64,000 nt of DNA from positions 124,001 through 188,000 of the forward strand of contig JBCCGL010000008.1 of the NCBI GenBank assembly GCA_039029275.1, given 5' to 3'. The position numbers were made by a program, and so were the translations under genes. Below are positions 1-9,664 of the stretch, in pieces; the first letter of the stretch is position 1, and each line of letters opens with the position of its first letter. Under the pieces are notes generated by a model. It was not told where the DNA came from. It made no database searches and was given only the letters and a program-made list of their open reading frames with translations. The stretch is from JBCCGL01 sp039029275 (GTDB lineage: Bacteria > Pseudomonadota > Gammaproteobacteria > JBCCGL01).

Positions 1-624
1 GGGGTTCGACTTTTGCCACTCACGAAAATCGAGCGCGCCACCGCGATGCGCGAGCCAACGCATAATCACTTTGTTTTTGCCGATCACCTGCTGGCGGTAA
101 ATGCCCATGTTCTGGCGCGATTTGTTCGGTCCTTTGGTAACGACCAACCCCCAGGTGATCAAGGGGCCTGCGTCACCCGGCCAGCAGGTTTGGATCGGAT
201 ACCTGGCCAGATCGATATCATCGCGCGTAATGATCACACCCTGACAATCCGCTGATTTGACGGTTTTCGGCGCCATATCCAGCACTTTCTTGAAAATTGG
301 CAGTGACTTCCAGGCATCTTTGATGCCTTTGGGTGGATCAGGCTCTTTCAAAAAGGCGAGCAACTTGCCAATCTCACGCAAGGCTTCGACGTTGTCTTCA
401 CCCATTCCCATGGCCACGCGCTGCGGCGTACCGAAGAGGTTACCAAGCACCGGCATGCTGTGCTCTTTGGGGTTCTCAAACAAAATTGCGGGGCCACCTG
501 CGCGCAGGGTGCGGTCGCAGATTTCGGTCATTTCGAGGTTGGGGTCAACTTCTGCCGTGATTCGATGCAGTTGACCCGCGGCCTCAAGCTTGCCAATGAA
601 GTCGCGCAAATCTTTGTATTTCAT
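1..624 (-). CDS. ubiD: UbiD family 3-octaprenyl-4-hydroxybenzoate decarboxylase (partial, N-terminal part)
   Basis: The reading frame begins at an ATG at 624 and stays open off the left edge, so only about 208 N-terminal residues are present. The start reads MKYKDLRDFIGKLEAAGQL, followed by the characteristic UbiD N-terminal region with EMTEICDRTLRAGGPAILFE and GNLFGTPQRVAMGMG. UbiD enzymes use prenylated FMN to decarboxylate the aromatic ring precursor in ubiquinone synthesis, in the cytosol. It lies last in the minus-strand series after the SH3 protein gene (gap about 18 bases) and may be co-transcribed with it. Assignment to the family is firm; substrate assignment follows the usual gammaproteobacterial orthologue. 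Confidence 0.93.
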   Translation of the reverse strand, partial: MKYKDLRDFIGKLEAAGQLHRITAEVDPNLEMTEICDRTLRAGGPAILFENPKEHSMPVLGNLFGTPQRVAMGMGEDNVEALREIGKLLAFLKEPDPPKGIKDAWKSLPIFKKVLDMAPKTVKSADCQGVIITRDDIDLARYPIQTCWPGDAGPLITWGLVVTKGPNKSRQNMGIYRQQVIGKNKVIMRWLAHRGGALDFREWQKSNP

Positions 625-642
625 CGATTTAGCAGAGATGTG

Positions 643-1413
643 TTACCAGATGCGGTAACCGCCATGTTTGGCACGGATACGTCGATCCAATACAACGATG
701 CCCAGGAAAAAGCCAATCACAAGCGCGACCCCGAGCAACGCGTAGTGCAGCACGCTGGTGCTTTTGAGAATGTTGAGGATTTTATCCCACGCCATAAGGG
801 TGCTGGAATCACTGTCGGTATTGATCAGGGTTACGGACTCGGGCTGTTCCATTATTGTTCCGTTCTGGAGTTCGGGAACAACAATATTTTTTGTAGCGGC
901 GAGCGTTTCCATTGCTTCATCAATCGCGATCTGGAGTCTCTCCAGCGAATGTTCCTTTGCCAGATTTTGCGCAGACAGTGCGAGCACCATTGCGCCATCA
1001 TCTTCCATGGCATCCGCTTCCTGCATCACAGGATCCAACAACAGCTTGTCGATTTCCTCGCGCAGGTAATTGTTTTCTTCGGTGAGCGTTTCGACCTCTT
1101 TAACCAGCACGTCGGCCCGCGACGCCATCTCTTCCAAGGCTTTAATCCGCAGTACTGCAGGAGGATTGTCGACCAGATATTTGGTCTTTACCCAACCTTT
1201 GGTACCTTTTTCAGTTCGTACGAGCGAAAACTCCCCCTCGGTTTCGAGTACCGTGACCGTGGTGCCACTGGGTGCGGAGGTGAATTGCCCGCCGCTACCG
1301 TCGGACTCTTTGTAGAACCCGAGGTAAAGCGTGTCGTCGACGTATTTGGTTTGCGCGAATGTGAGGGGCGCGACAAGCAGAAAAGCAATCAAACAGGTAA
1401 AGCGCGCTCTCAT
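643..1413 (-). CDS. TIGR04211-type SH3 domain membrane protein
   Basis: A 256-residue protein with a signal peptide (residues 1–20), a bacterial SH3 domain (about 22–84, ending in the typical GTKGWVKTKYL), a coiled-coil stretch (about 86–130), and a C-terminal transmembrane helix (about 222–242) followed by a short basic tail. This is the layout of the YgiM/TIGR04211 family, anchored in the inner membrane with the SH3 domain in the periplasm; the molecular role is not established. Its ATG overlaps the prlC stop codon (ATGA), so translation is probably coupled to prlC. Confidence 0.85.
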   Translation of the reverse strand: MRARFTCLIAFLLVAPLTFAQTKYVDDTLYLGFYKESDGSGGQFTSAPSGTTVTVLETEGEFSLVRTEKGTKGWVKTKYLVDNPPAVLRIKALEEMASRADVLVKEVETLTEENNYLREEIDKLLLDPVMQEADAMEDDGAMVLALSAQNLAKEHSLERLQIAIDEAMETLAATKNIVVPELQNGTIMEQPESVTLINTDSDSSTLMAWDKILNILKSTSVLHYALLGVALVIGFFLGIVVLDRRIRAKHGGYRIW

Positions 1414-3437
1414 GCGGCCAGTCCGGAATGGCGCAAAAGCGGTTCGATACTTGGTTCACGACCACGGAATTCGATAAACAGTTCGCGCGCGGGCTGAGTG
1501 CCGCCTCTTTCAAGTACCGATTGCATAAATTCTGCGCCAGTTTTGTTGTTGAATATGCCTTCTTCTTCAAAGCGAGAAAATGCGTCGGACGACAACACCT
1601 CGGCCCACTTGTAACTGAAATAACCCGCCGCGTATCCGCCCGCAAAAATGTGCGAAAAGCTGTTTTGAAAGCGGTTAAACGCTGGCGGTTTGATTACCGC
1701 TACCTGCTCGCGAACCGAGTCTAACACCGCCTGCACGTCGATTTTTTCCGATTCATCAGTCATATGCAGTCGCATGTCGAACAGCGCGAATTCGATCTGC
1801 CGCATCATTTGCATGGCAGATTGAAAATTGCGGGCCTTTTGGGCCTTTGCGAGAAGCTCGTCTGGAATCTTTTTGCCGCTCTGATAATGACTGCTGATCA
1901 GGTCAAGCGATTCGCGCTGCCAACACCAATTCTCCAAAAATTGGCTGGGCAGTTCGACGGCGTCCCACTCAACCCCGTTAATTCCAGCGATAGCGGGATA
2001 ATCGACTTTGGTCAGCATATGGTGCAAGCCATGGCCAAACTCGTGAAACAAGGTGATGACCTCGTCGTGTGTCAGTAATGACGGCAATTCATCGGTCGGG
2101 GGCGTCAAGTTGCAAGTGAGATAAGCGATGGGCATGTGAACGCCGTTGCTGGAACGCCAGCGGGTGACACATTCGTCCATCCATGCGCCGCCACGCTTGT
2201 TTGCGCGGGCGTACATGTCGAGATAAAACCCGCCGCGCAACTCACCGTCGGTGTCGCTTATCTCGAAATAACGAACGTCGTCATGCCACGTCGCTATTTC
2301 GGCGTTCTCCTCGATCTCGATCCCGTACAAGCGATTAACGACCGCGAATAATCCTTCCACCGCGCGATCGGCAGGAAAGTACGGTTTTAAGTCTTCATCC
2401 GAGATATCAAAGTCCGCCTGGCGCTGTTTTTCGCTGAAATAGGCGATATCCCATGCTTGCAAATCGTCATGGCCTGCGGTCGCACGAGCGAAATCAACCA
2501 GCTGCTGATACTCCGCTTCAGCGAATGATTTGGACTTTTGCGTCAAGGATTCGAGAAATTCAACAACCTGCGCCGGACTTTCGACCATTTTGGTTTCAGT
2601 CGACAAGGTCGCATAGTTAGCAAAACCCAAAAGTTTGGCTTTTTCGGCTCTTAAATCGAGTATTTCTTCGATGATCGCGTCATTTCGATACTTTTGATCG
2701 TGCGGGCCCTGATCGGACGCTCGCGTATTAAAAGCGGTATACACCTCTCTTCGCAGGTCACGATCATCGGCATAGGTCATGACCGCGTAGTAGAGCGGAA
2801 ATTCGAGGCCGAGCATCCAGCCGGATTCGCCGTTGTTATCGCGCGCGTATTGTGCCGCCATTGCGAGTGCGCTCTCGGGGAGACCAGCCAGCTGACTCCG
2901 GTCGTCGATTGGTTTCTTCCAGGCGTTAGTGCAGTCCAGCAGGTTTTCCTCAAACCGCGAGTTGAGTTCAGTCAGACGCAGTTCGATTTCTTTGTAACGC
3001 GCTTTGGCTTTTCCTTCCAACCCAACGCCGCTGAGTTCGAAGTCCCGCAGGGCGTTTTCGATCACCTTCTGCTGTGCCTGCTCGAGACTGGCGAATCCCT
3101 CGTTTTGTCTGATGGCCTGCGTGTGCGCGTAGAGCGTTTTATTCTGGCCAAGATCGGTGTACCAGGCACTGATCATTGCGCGACCAGAATTGTAGGCCTC
3201 GCGGATTTCATCGTTATTGAGCACGGAATTCAGGTGCCGTACGGGTGACCAAAAGTTGCTGAGCTCCTCACCCATCGCCTCTAATGGCGCCATGACGGTA
3301 TTCCAGTCAGGTGACGGCGCGGACTCGATGAGACCAAGGCGCTCGCGGTGATTGGCGAGGAGGTTCTCTAGCGCCGACACAACGGTTGCGGCGTCAAACC
3401 CGGCGAAATCCGGGTAATTCTTGAATACTTCTGTCAC
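1410..3437 (-). CDS. prlC: Oligopeptidase A (M3 family metallopeptidase)
   Basis: A 675-residue cytosolic zinc peptidase that degrades short peptides, including cleaved signal peptides. The M3 zinc motif HEFGH is at residues 465–469, followed by the family motif with the downstream glutamate ligand in GVEWDAVELPSQF. Length and end-to-end similarity match OpdA/PrlC. The start chosen is the GTG at 3437, thirteen bases from the gyrB stop; no ATG gives a better family start. The stop codon overlaps the start of the downstream SH3 gene by four bases. Confidence 0.93.
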   Translation of the reverse strand: MTEVFKNYPDFAGFDAATVVSALENLLANHRERLGLIESAPSPDWNTVMAPLEAMGEELSNFWSPVRHLNSVLNNDEIREAYNSGRAMISAWYTDLGQNKTLYAHTQAIRQNEGFASLEQAQQKVIENALRDFELSGVGLEGKAKARYKEIELRLTELNSRFEENLLDCTNAWKKPIDDRSQLAGLPESALAMAAQYARDNNGESGWMLGLEFPLYYAVMTYADDRDLRREVYTAFNTRASDQGPHDQKYRNDAIIEEILDLRAEKAKLLGFANYATLSTETKMVESPAQVVEFLESLTQKSKSFAEAEYQQLVDFARATAGHDDLQAWDIAYFSEKQRQADFDISDEDLKPYFPADRAVEGLFAVVNRLYGIEIEENAEIATWHDDVRYFEISDTDGELRGGFYLDMYARANKRGGAWMDECVTRWRSSNGVHMPIAYLTCNLTPPTDELPSLLTHDEVITLFHEFGHGLHHMLTKVDYPAIAGINGVEWDAVELPSQFLENWCWQRESLDLISSHYQSGKKIPDELLAKAQKARNFQSAMQMMRQIEFALFDMRLHMTDESEKIDVQAVLDSVREQVAVIKPPAFNRFQNSFSHIFAGGYAAGYFSYKWAEVLSSDAFSRFEEEGIFNNKTGAEFMQSVLERGGTQPARELFIEFRGREPSIEPLLRHSGLAA

Positions 3438-3449
3438 GTCAGGATTTGT

Positions 3450-5858
3450 CTAAATGTCGAGATTGGCGACCGCCAATGCATTTTGCTCAATGAAATCGCG
3501 CCGCGGTTCGACGTGATCGCCCATTAGTGTGGTGAAAATTTCGTCTGCTGCAACCGCGTCTTCTATCTGGACCTGCAGCATGCGCCGGGACTCAGAGTTC
3601 ATCGTTGTTTCCCATAATTGTTCCGGGTTCATTTCACCCAGGCCCTTATACCGCTGGATTGACAATCCCCGTCGCGCTTCACTCATCAGCCACGCCATCG
3701 CGTCTTTGAAACTACTCGCGGGCTGTTGCCGCTCACCGCGCTGCACATAGGCGGTATCATCGAGCATATCGTGCAAGGTTGTTGCCAACTTGGCGATGCT
3801 GGCAAACTCGGCCGATTCGAGGAATTCAGGCGTGATATCGGTTTCATACGGGTTGCCATGCACATAGCGCGTGAGTTTGACGCCGACACCTTTTTCAAAG
3901 TGCACAACATTTGCGTCGTAGCGGCTGCCATTGGTCAATGCGAGATTGAGCCTGCCCACCAGCGCGTCTGCCCATGCACCAAGCGCAGACTCGTCGGCAT
4001 AATTCGCAGGTGGCGCGATATTGAGCATTTCTTCGAGTACAGATTGTTCGTAACGACGCGACAAACGATTTTGGATGCGTTCGACCAGCAGGTAATCTTT
4101 TGCGAGCTGCTCCAGGGGTGCGCCGCTTATTGCCGGACTGTCTTCACTTACGTAGAGATGAGAGTTCGTAAGAGATTGATTTAAAAGATAATTATTAAGT
4201 TCTTCGTCATCTTTGACGTACTGCTCTTGCTTGCCTTTGCGCAGCTTGTACAGCGGCGGTTGCGCGATATAGACATAGCCGTTTTCAATCAGCTCCGGCA
4301 TCTGTCGATAGAAAAACGTTAACAGCAGGGTGCGGATATGCGAGCCGTCGACATCCGCGTCGGTCATTATCACGATGCGGTGATAACGCAGCTTTTCGAT
4401 GTTGAATTCGCTGCGGCCGATGCCGCAACCGAGCGCCGTTATTAGCGTGCCAACTTCTGCTGATGACAGCATTTTGTCAAAACGCGATTTTTCAACGTTA
4501 AGGATTTTACCTTTGAGCGGCAGGATAGCCTGGGTGCGTCGATCTCTTCCCTGCTTTGCCGAGCCGCCCGCCGAATCACCCTCCACCAGAAACAGTTCAG
4601 ACAGGGCTGGATCTTTTTCCTGGCAGTCCGCCAGTTTGCCGGGTAACCCTGCAATGTCCAGCGCACCCTTGCGGCGCGTCATCTCACGAGCTTTGCGAGC
4701 CGCATCGCGGGCGCGCGCTGCCTCTACGATTTTGGCTGTGATCTGTTTCGCCTGCTGCGGATTTTCCACGAGGAACGATTGCAGGTATTCCGACATGGCC
4801 GACTCAACCGCGCCTTTGACCTCAGACGAAACCAGCTTGTCTTTGGTCTGTGAGGAGAATTTCGGGTCTGGGACTTTCACCGAAAGCACCGCTGTGAGGC
4901 CTTCGCGTGCGTCATCGCCCACCGTGCTGACCTTCTGCTTTTTGGTGATCCCTTCTGCTTCCATATACTGGTTTAACGTTCGGGTGAGCGCGCTACGAAA
5001 TCCTGCCAGGTGCGTGCCGCCGTCTTTTTGCGGGATGTTGTTGGTGAAGCAGAAAATGCTTTCCTGATACGAGTCATTCCATTGCATCGCAACTTCGACT
5101 GCGATTTCATCGTCCGCTGCGTCAACGAAGTGCAAAACACTCGGATGCAAAGGGGTTTTATTACGGTTCAGGTGTTCGACAAATGCCTGAATTCCACCCT
5201 GATATTCGAAGGTGCTGCTTTTGTCGGTGCGCTCATCGGTGAGCACAATCCGCACACCGCTGTTAAGAAACGACAGCTCGCGCAGCCTTTTAGCCAGAAT
5301 ATCGAAGTGAAACTCGATATTGCTGAAAATATCAGCGCTGGCTTTAAAGTAAATTTCCGTGCCTGTCCGGTCTGTTTCGCCCACGGCCTCGAGTGGCTTG
5401 ACCGGTTTGCTGTCCTCGTAGTCCTGGCGGTGAACTTTGCCGTCACGGTAAACAGTTAGACGAAGTTGCTGCGACAAAGCGTTAACCACCGACACACCGA
5501 CGCCATGCAGACCGCCAGAAACCTTGTAGGAGTTGTCGTCGAATTTACCGCCCGCGTGCAGTACGGTCATGATGACTTCTGCCGCTGATCGTTTCTCCTC
5601 GGGATGCATGTCAACCGGTATGCCACGACCATCATCCGCCACGGTGACGGAATTATCGGCATGGACCGTGACAGTCACTTCGGAACAGTAACCAGCCAGC
5701 GCTTCGTCAATGGAATTGTCCACGACTTCGAATACCATGTGGTGCAAACCGGTGCCATCGTCTGTATCGCCGATGTACATCCCGGGGCGCTTGCGGACCG
5801 CATCCAGCCCTTTTAACACCTTGATATTGGAGGAATCGTACTGCTGATCTTCAGCCAT
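3450..5858 (-). CDS. gyrB: DNA gyrase subunit B
   Basis: The ATPase subunit of gyrase, which introduces negative supercoils into DNA. The GHKL ATP-binding region (MVFEVVDNSIDEALAGYC, then DDGRGIP) is N-terminal, the TOPRIM motif EGDSAGGSAKQGRDR is central, and the C-terminal QRYKGLGEMNPEQLW motif is present. I chose the ATG at 5858 (802 residues, MAEDQQYDSS) because it has AAGG eight bases upstream and matches family starts; a TTG at 5876 would add six residues. Contains the extra insertion typical of proteobacterial GyrB. It follows recF in the dnaA–dnaN–recF–gyrB order. Confidence 0.97.
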   Translation of the reverse strand: MAEDQQYDSSNIKVLKGLDAVRKRPGMYIGDTDDGTGLHHMVFEVVDNSIDEALAGYCSEVTVTVHADNSVTVADDGRGIPVDMHPEEKRSAAEVIMTVLHAGGKFDDNSYKVSGGLHGVGVSVVNALSQQLRLTVYRDGKVHRQDYEDSKPVKPLEAVGETDRTGTEIYFKASADIFSNIEFHFDILAKRLRELSFLNSGVRIVLTDERTDKSSTFEYQGGIQAFVEHLNRNKTPLHPSVLHFVDAADDEIAVEVAMQWNDSYQESIFCFTNNIPQKDGGTHLAGFRSALTRTLNQYMEAEGITKKQKVSTVGDDAREGLTAVLSVKVPDPKFSSQTKDKLVSSEVKGAVESAMSEYLQSFLVENPQQAKQITAKIVEAARARDAARKAREMTRRKGALDIAGLPGKLADCQEKDPALSELFLVEGDSAGGSAKQGRDRRTQAILPLKGKILNVEKSRFDKMLSSAEVGTLITALGCGIGRSEFNIEKLRYHRIVIMTDADVDGSHIRTLLLTFFYRQMPELIENGYVYIAQPPLYKLRKGKQEQYVKDDEELNNYLLNQSLTNSHLYVSEDSPAISGAPLEQLAKDYLLVERIQNRLSRRYEQSVLEEMLNIAPPANYADESALGAWADALVGRLNLALTNGSRYDANVVHFEKGVGVKLTRYVHGNPYETDITPEFLESAEFASIAKLATTLHDMLDDTAYVQRGERQQPASSFKDAMAWLMSEARRGLSIQRYKGLGEMNPEQLWETTMNSESRRMLQVQIEDAVAADEIFTTLMGDHVEPRRDFIEQNALAVANLDI

Positions 5859-5885
5859 TCGCGTTGCCTTCGGCAAAAGGATTAA

Positions 5886-6968
5886 TTATACCACTTGCGC
5901 GATGCTCCCGTGTTTCACGTGGAACACAGCAGAGTCTTTTGTGGCGGATTCGTTTTTGATGGGTGCAAGGCTTGTGACGAACACCTGATAGCCAACATCT
6001 GTGAGCACCTGCAGTAGCCGGTGCTGGTTTTCCAGATCAAGCTCAGCAGCCAGATCGTCGCATAAAATGACGCTGAGCTGACCATTGGATTCCTTCAATA
6101 ACTCAGCCTGTGCAACCCGTATTAGATACGTCAGCAATTTGATTTGACCCCGTGAATAGGTATACCGAACGTCGTGGCCTGAATCACGAATCACTATCTC
6201 AGCCCGGTGTGGACCATTTTGTGTTGTCTTATATTGCGCGTCGCGCGGTAATGATCCAGCCAAGGCTTGCGCGAGCGTACTGTCAGCCGTCCAACCGCGC
6301 TGGTATTCCAACGCAACATTGCCGGTCCACTCAAACTGTTCAGCGAGCGTGTTCAGTATGGGCTTTAGCCGCGTGAGGTATTCCTGCCGCATCAGGCTGA
6401 TCTTTTCTCCGCTATCGGCCAGGCCCGTGTCCCAAATAGCTATCTCACTTTGCCTTGCTCCGGCTTTAAGTGCAGCATTGCGCTGGTCCAGCAGACGTTT
6501 GTAGTGCCGCCATATGTCGTGGAAAGTGTGTTCCACGTGAAACACACCCCAATCAACAAGCTTGCGTCGATTAGTCGGGCCGCCGCTAATTATTTGATGA
6601 CTCTCCGGGTGCAGCGCCACCAGTGGCAGCGCTTTCGAAAGCTGGGATAGTCGCTTGATCTCTTGTCTGTCGAGTCGTGCATCCACGGTGCCGGTTCGAC
6701 CTCGCGAGACCCCAGCTATTCGATCGGGCTGATTTAGCGAGTCCGTGAAATCAGCGACCACGCGAAGATCGCTCGCGTCATCAGCGATAATGCGCTCAAT
6801 TTTGCTTTCGCGGAACGAATGCCCTGCGCTGAGGATGTGCAGGGCTTCGAGAAATGACGTCTTTCCCGACCCATTGGGGCCGATCACATTGTTTATCCCT
6901 GGTGTCGGATTCAGGGTGGCGTTATTTATTACGCGGACATTCCGGATCGAGACCCGGCTAAACAGCAC
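5886..6968 (-). CDS. recF: DNA replication and repair protein RecF
   Basis: A 360-residue SMC-like ATPase that loads RecA at single-stranded gaps with RecOR. Visible motifs are Walker A (IGPNGSGKTSFLEALHILS), the ABC signature region (YSRGQIKLLTYLIRVAQ) and Walker B (VILCDDLAAELD). It starts nine bases after the dnaN stop and lies upstream of gyrB, as is usual. The protein is slightly divergent in sequence but of normal length, and nothing suggests inactivation. Confidence 0.96.
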   Translation of the reverse strand: MLFSRVSIRNVRVINNATLNPTPGINNVIGPNGSGKTSFLEALHILSAGHSFRESKIERIIADDASDLRVVADFTDSLNQPDRIAGVSRGRTGTVDARLDRQEIKRLSQLSKALPLVALHPESHQIISGGPTNRRKLVDWGVFHVEHTFHDIWRHYKRLLDQRNAALKAGARQSEIAIWDTGLADSGEKISLMRQEYLTRLKPILNTLAEQFEWTGNVALEYQRGWTADSTLAQALAGSLPRDAQYKTTQNGPHRAEIVIRDSGHDVRYTYSRGQIKLLTYLIRVAQAELLKESNGQLSVILCDDLAAELDLENQHRLLQVLTDVGYQVFVTSLAPIKNESATKDSAVFHVKHGSIAQVV

Positions 6969-6977
6969 GCTGGTGCT

Positions 6978-8078
6978 CTACAGCCGCATCGGCATTACGA
7001 CGTATTTGCAGTCTGCGCTTTCGATCTCGGTCGCCAGACACGAGCTGTTCGCGTCTTTGAGGCGAATTTTGACTGATGTGCCTTCCAGTGTGTTGAGAAT
7101 ATCAAGCAGGTAGACGACGTTAAATCCTACTTCGATGGCTTCCCCTGTGTATTCGATTGCCAGTTCGTCCTCCGCCTCTTCATGGTCCGGATTGTGGGTA
7201 CGAACATTCAAAGTGTTATCGGATATCTGAAGGCGCACTCCCTTGTACTTTTCGTTGGACAGAATCGCAGCACGCGACAGCGACTGCTTGAGCGATTCTC
7301 GGTCAGCAATCACGGTCTTGTCATTTCCCTCGGGAAGTACGCGACCGTAGTCCGGGAATTTACCGTCGATCAGCTTGGAGGTAAATCGCACCTCTGGCAT
7401 GTTGATGCGAATATGGTTGGCGGTAAGTTGGAATTCGGCGGGCTCATCGCTGGTATCGAGTAAGCGCGAGAGTTCGTTGACACCTTTGCGTGGCACGATC
7501 ACTTGTGATGCAGTCTCGACGCCCGTCTGCACGTCGACCGTGCTCAGCGAAAGTCGATGCCCGTCGGTTGCGACGCAGCGCAGCATGTCCGGGGTCACTT
7601 CAAACAGCAAACCGTTGAGGTAGTAGCGTACATCCTGCTGCGCCATCGAAAACGCGGTTTTATTAATCGCGCGGAGCAACTGGGATTGGTTAATCGCAAA
7701 GGTATTTGCGACTCCAATGTCATCAAGCGTCGGGAACTCGCTTACCGGCAAGGTCGACAGCGTAAAACGACTTTTGCCGGACACCAATATGACTTTTTCG
7801 TTGGTCGCGCTCATATCTATCTCAGCGCCATCGGGCAGCGAGCGGCAAATGTCGACAAGCTTGCGAGCGGGTACAGTCACGTCGCCCTCTTGCTCAATAT
7901 GCGCAGCCGTCTGCGCAAACAACTCGATTTCAAGATCGGTCGCAGTTATCGCGATCTGGTTGTTTTTCGCCGATAACAAAAAGTGCGCCAATACAGGTAA
8001 AGTCTGGCGGCGCTCGATGGCACCGACCGTTTGCTGAAGGGGTCGGAGTAAATCTTCCTTCTGAATACTTAATTTCAT
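6978..8078 (-). CDS. dnaN: DNA polymerase III beta sliding clamp
   Basis: A 366-residue sliding clamp that tethers polymerase III and repair polymerases to DNA. The N-terminus (MKLSIQKEDLLRPLQQTVG), the central KGVNELSRLL element and the C-terminal YVVMPMRL ending match the family over the full length. The gene follows dnaA on the same strand; between them lies a 215-base AT-rich region with DnaA boxes (see the oriC entry), so dnaN probably has its own promoter there as well as receiving read-through from dnaA. Confidence 0.97.
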   Translation of the reverse strand: MKLSIQKEDLLRPLQQTVGAIERRQTLPVLAHFLLSAKNNQIAITATDLEIELFAQTAAHIEQEGDVTVPARKLVDICRSLPDGAEIDMSATNEKVILVSGKSRFTLSTLPVSEFPTLDDIGVANTFAINQSQLLRAINKTAFSMAQQDVRYYLNGLLFEVTPDMLRCVATDGHRLSLSTVDVQTGVETASQVIVPRKGVNELSRLLDTSDEPAEFQLTANHIRINMPEVRFTSKLIDGKFPDYGRVLPEGNDKTVIADRESLKQSLSRAAILSNEKYKGVRLQISDNTLNVRTHNPDHEEAEDELAIEYTGEAIEVGFNVVYLLDILNTLEGTSVKIRLKDANSSCLATEIESADCKYVVMPMRL

Positions 8079-8293
8079 TAGATATATTACCTAAACCTAT
8101 TAATGCTGTTATTAGCGCTGTGAGTTCTGTGAATAATATAAATAAGCTTATTTTTCAATAGCTTATATAAATTTCCAGATTGACAAGCGGTGTGTAAATC
8201 TGTGTATCGCTGTGGCTGAATTGTGAATAAGTTTTTACTCACAGGTGGTCAAGCTTTTCATACAGGAGTTACCCACAAGATGTGCATCGGAAC
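8079..8293. other. oriC: Candidate chromosomal replication origin (oriC) with DnaA boxes
   Basis: The dnaA–dnaN intergenic region holds two exact TTATNCACA boxes on the minus strand (8128–8136 and 8222–8230), two 8-of-9 boxes on the plus strand (8235–8243, TTACTCACA; 8269–8277, TTACCCACA), and weaker matches at 8191–8199 and 8201–8209. Positions 8130–8180 are strongly AT-rich and include the perfect palindrome AATAAGCTTATT (8141–8152), a candidate unwinding element. Boxes plus AT-rich DNA beside dnaA are what is expected of an origin. The alternative site, between dnaA and rpmH, has only one perfect box. Confidence 0.7.
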
Positions 8294-9664
8294 TCAGCTG
8301 GACAGAGTCCGGTTGAGATTCATGTAGTCCTCACCAATGCGCGAGTCGATTTCGCGCAGTTCGTTTACCTTCCGGCACGCGTGCAATACGGTAGTATGGT
8401 CACGCCCGCCGAAGGCGTCGCCAATTTCCGGCAGACTATGGCTGGTCAGTTCCTTTGCCAGGCTCATGGCAATCTGCCTTGGACGCGTGATCGAACGGTT
8501 GCGGCGTTTCGAATGCAGGTCACTCACGCGGATCTTGAAATATTCGGCCACTGTTTTCTGAATATTTTCAATTGTGACGAGTTTGTCCTGAACAGCGAGC
8601 AGGTCGCGCAATGCGTCGCGCGCAAAATCGAGCGTAATCGGGGTGCCGGTAAAATGCGAATTCGCCATAACCCGACGCAGCGCGCCTTCGAGCTCGCGGA
8701 CGTTTGAACGGATTCGCTTGGCGATGAAAAACGCGACTTCGTTAGGCAGGTGAACTTTGGTCTGCTCAGCCTTGCTGTGCAGAATTGCGACTCGGGTTTC
8801 CAGTTCCGGGGGTTCGATACAGACCGTCAGCCCCCAACCGAAGCGCGATTTCAATCGTTCTTCCAGCCCATCGATTTCCTTCGGGTAGCGGTCACACGTC
8901 AGGATGATTTGTTGGCTTCCTTCAAACAAGGCGTTGAAGGTATGAAAGAATTCTTCCTGTGAGCGTTCTTTGCCGGCAAAAAACTGGATGTCGTCGATCA
9001 GCAGCGCATTCAGGGATCGATAGTATCGTTTGAATTCGTTAATCGTGTTGCGCTGCAAGGCCTTGACCATCTCGGCGACGAAGCGCTCGGAGTGCAGATA
9101 TTTTATCCGCGCAGCCGGATTTGCTTCGAGCATCATATTGCCAACCGCGTGCATCAGGTGCGTCTTACCCAGACCCACACCACCGTAGATAAACAGAGGG
9201 TTGTACGCCGTGCCGGGATTGACCGCGATCTGCAGGGATGCCGCGCGACCGAGTTGGTTTGACTTGCCCTCTACGAACGTATCAAAGGTAAACGTGCTGT
9301 TCAGATTGTGCGCCACGGGTGGCAATCGAACATTGTCTGCGGCTTCAATAACCGAATTGCTGTCGATACCGTTGCTTTGAACATGGGGCACAGCGTTGGT
9401 ATTGCCATTCAGCGTTGGCGAGTGCGTGCCGATCTCGAGCGATACCGATATCGGGGTTTGCCCCTCCATGTTGTTGAGTATCGTGCTGATGCGGTCGAAA
9501 AAATGATCGCGTACCCAGTCGAGAACAAAGCGGTTGGGGGCGAGCAACATCAGGGTGTCGCGTTCCAAACTGGCCTGCAGCGGCCGGATCCAGGTATTTA
9601 ACTGCTGTTCAGAGAGCTCGCTTTCAAGCTGGGTCAGGCATCGATTCCAAACTGTAGCGGTCAC
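8294..9664 (-). CDS. dnaA: Chromosomal replication initiator protein DnaA
   Basis: A 456-residue AAA+ initiator that binds DnaA boxes and melts oriC. Domain I is N-terminal (WNRCLTQLESELSEQQLNTW), domain II is a short linker (about 85–120), Walker A is GGVGLGKT at 161–168, Walker B is LLIDDIQFFAGK, and the C-terminal DNA-binding domain carries the signature FGGRDHTTVLHACRKV. The start at 9664 is GTG in the frame (GTGACCGCTACAGTTTGG). A perfect DnaA box upstream at 9809–9817 suggests the usual autoregulation. Confidence 0.97.
   Translation of the reverse strand: MTATVWNRCLTQLESELSEQQLNTWIRPLQASLERDTLMLLAPNRFVLDWVRDHFFDRISTILNNMEGQTPISVSLEIGTHSPTLNGNTNAVPHVQSNGIDSNSVIEAADNVRLPPVAHNLNSTFTFDTFVEGKSNQLGRAASLQIAVNPGTAYNPLFIYGGVGLGKTHLMHAVGNMMLEANPAARIKYLHSERFVAEMVKALQRNTINEFKRYYRSLNALLIDDIQFFAGKERSQEEFFHTFNALFEGSQQIILTCDRYPKEIDGLEERLKSRFGWGLTVCIEPPELETRVAILHSKAEQTKVHLPNEVAFFIAKRIRSNVRELEGALRRVMANSHFTGTPITLDFARDALRDLLAVQDKLVTIENIQKTVAEYFKIRVSDLHSKRRNRSITRPRQIAMSLAKELTSHSLPEIGDAFGGRDHTTVLHACRKVNELREIDSRIGEDYMNLNRTLSS

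Noticed and set aside
460..1497. A long plus-strand frame (345 codons) opposite the ubiD and SH3 genes
   Set aside because: It is antisense to two clearly homologous genes and has no recognisable domain.
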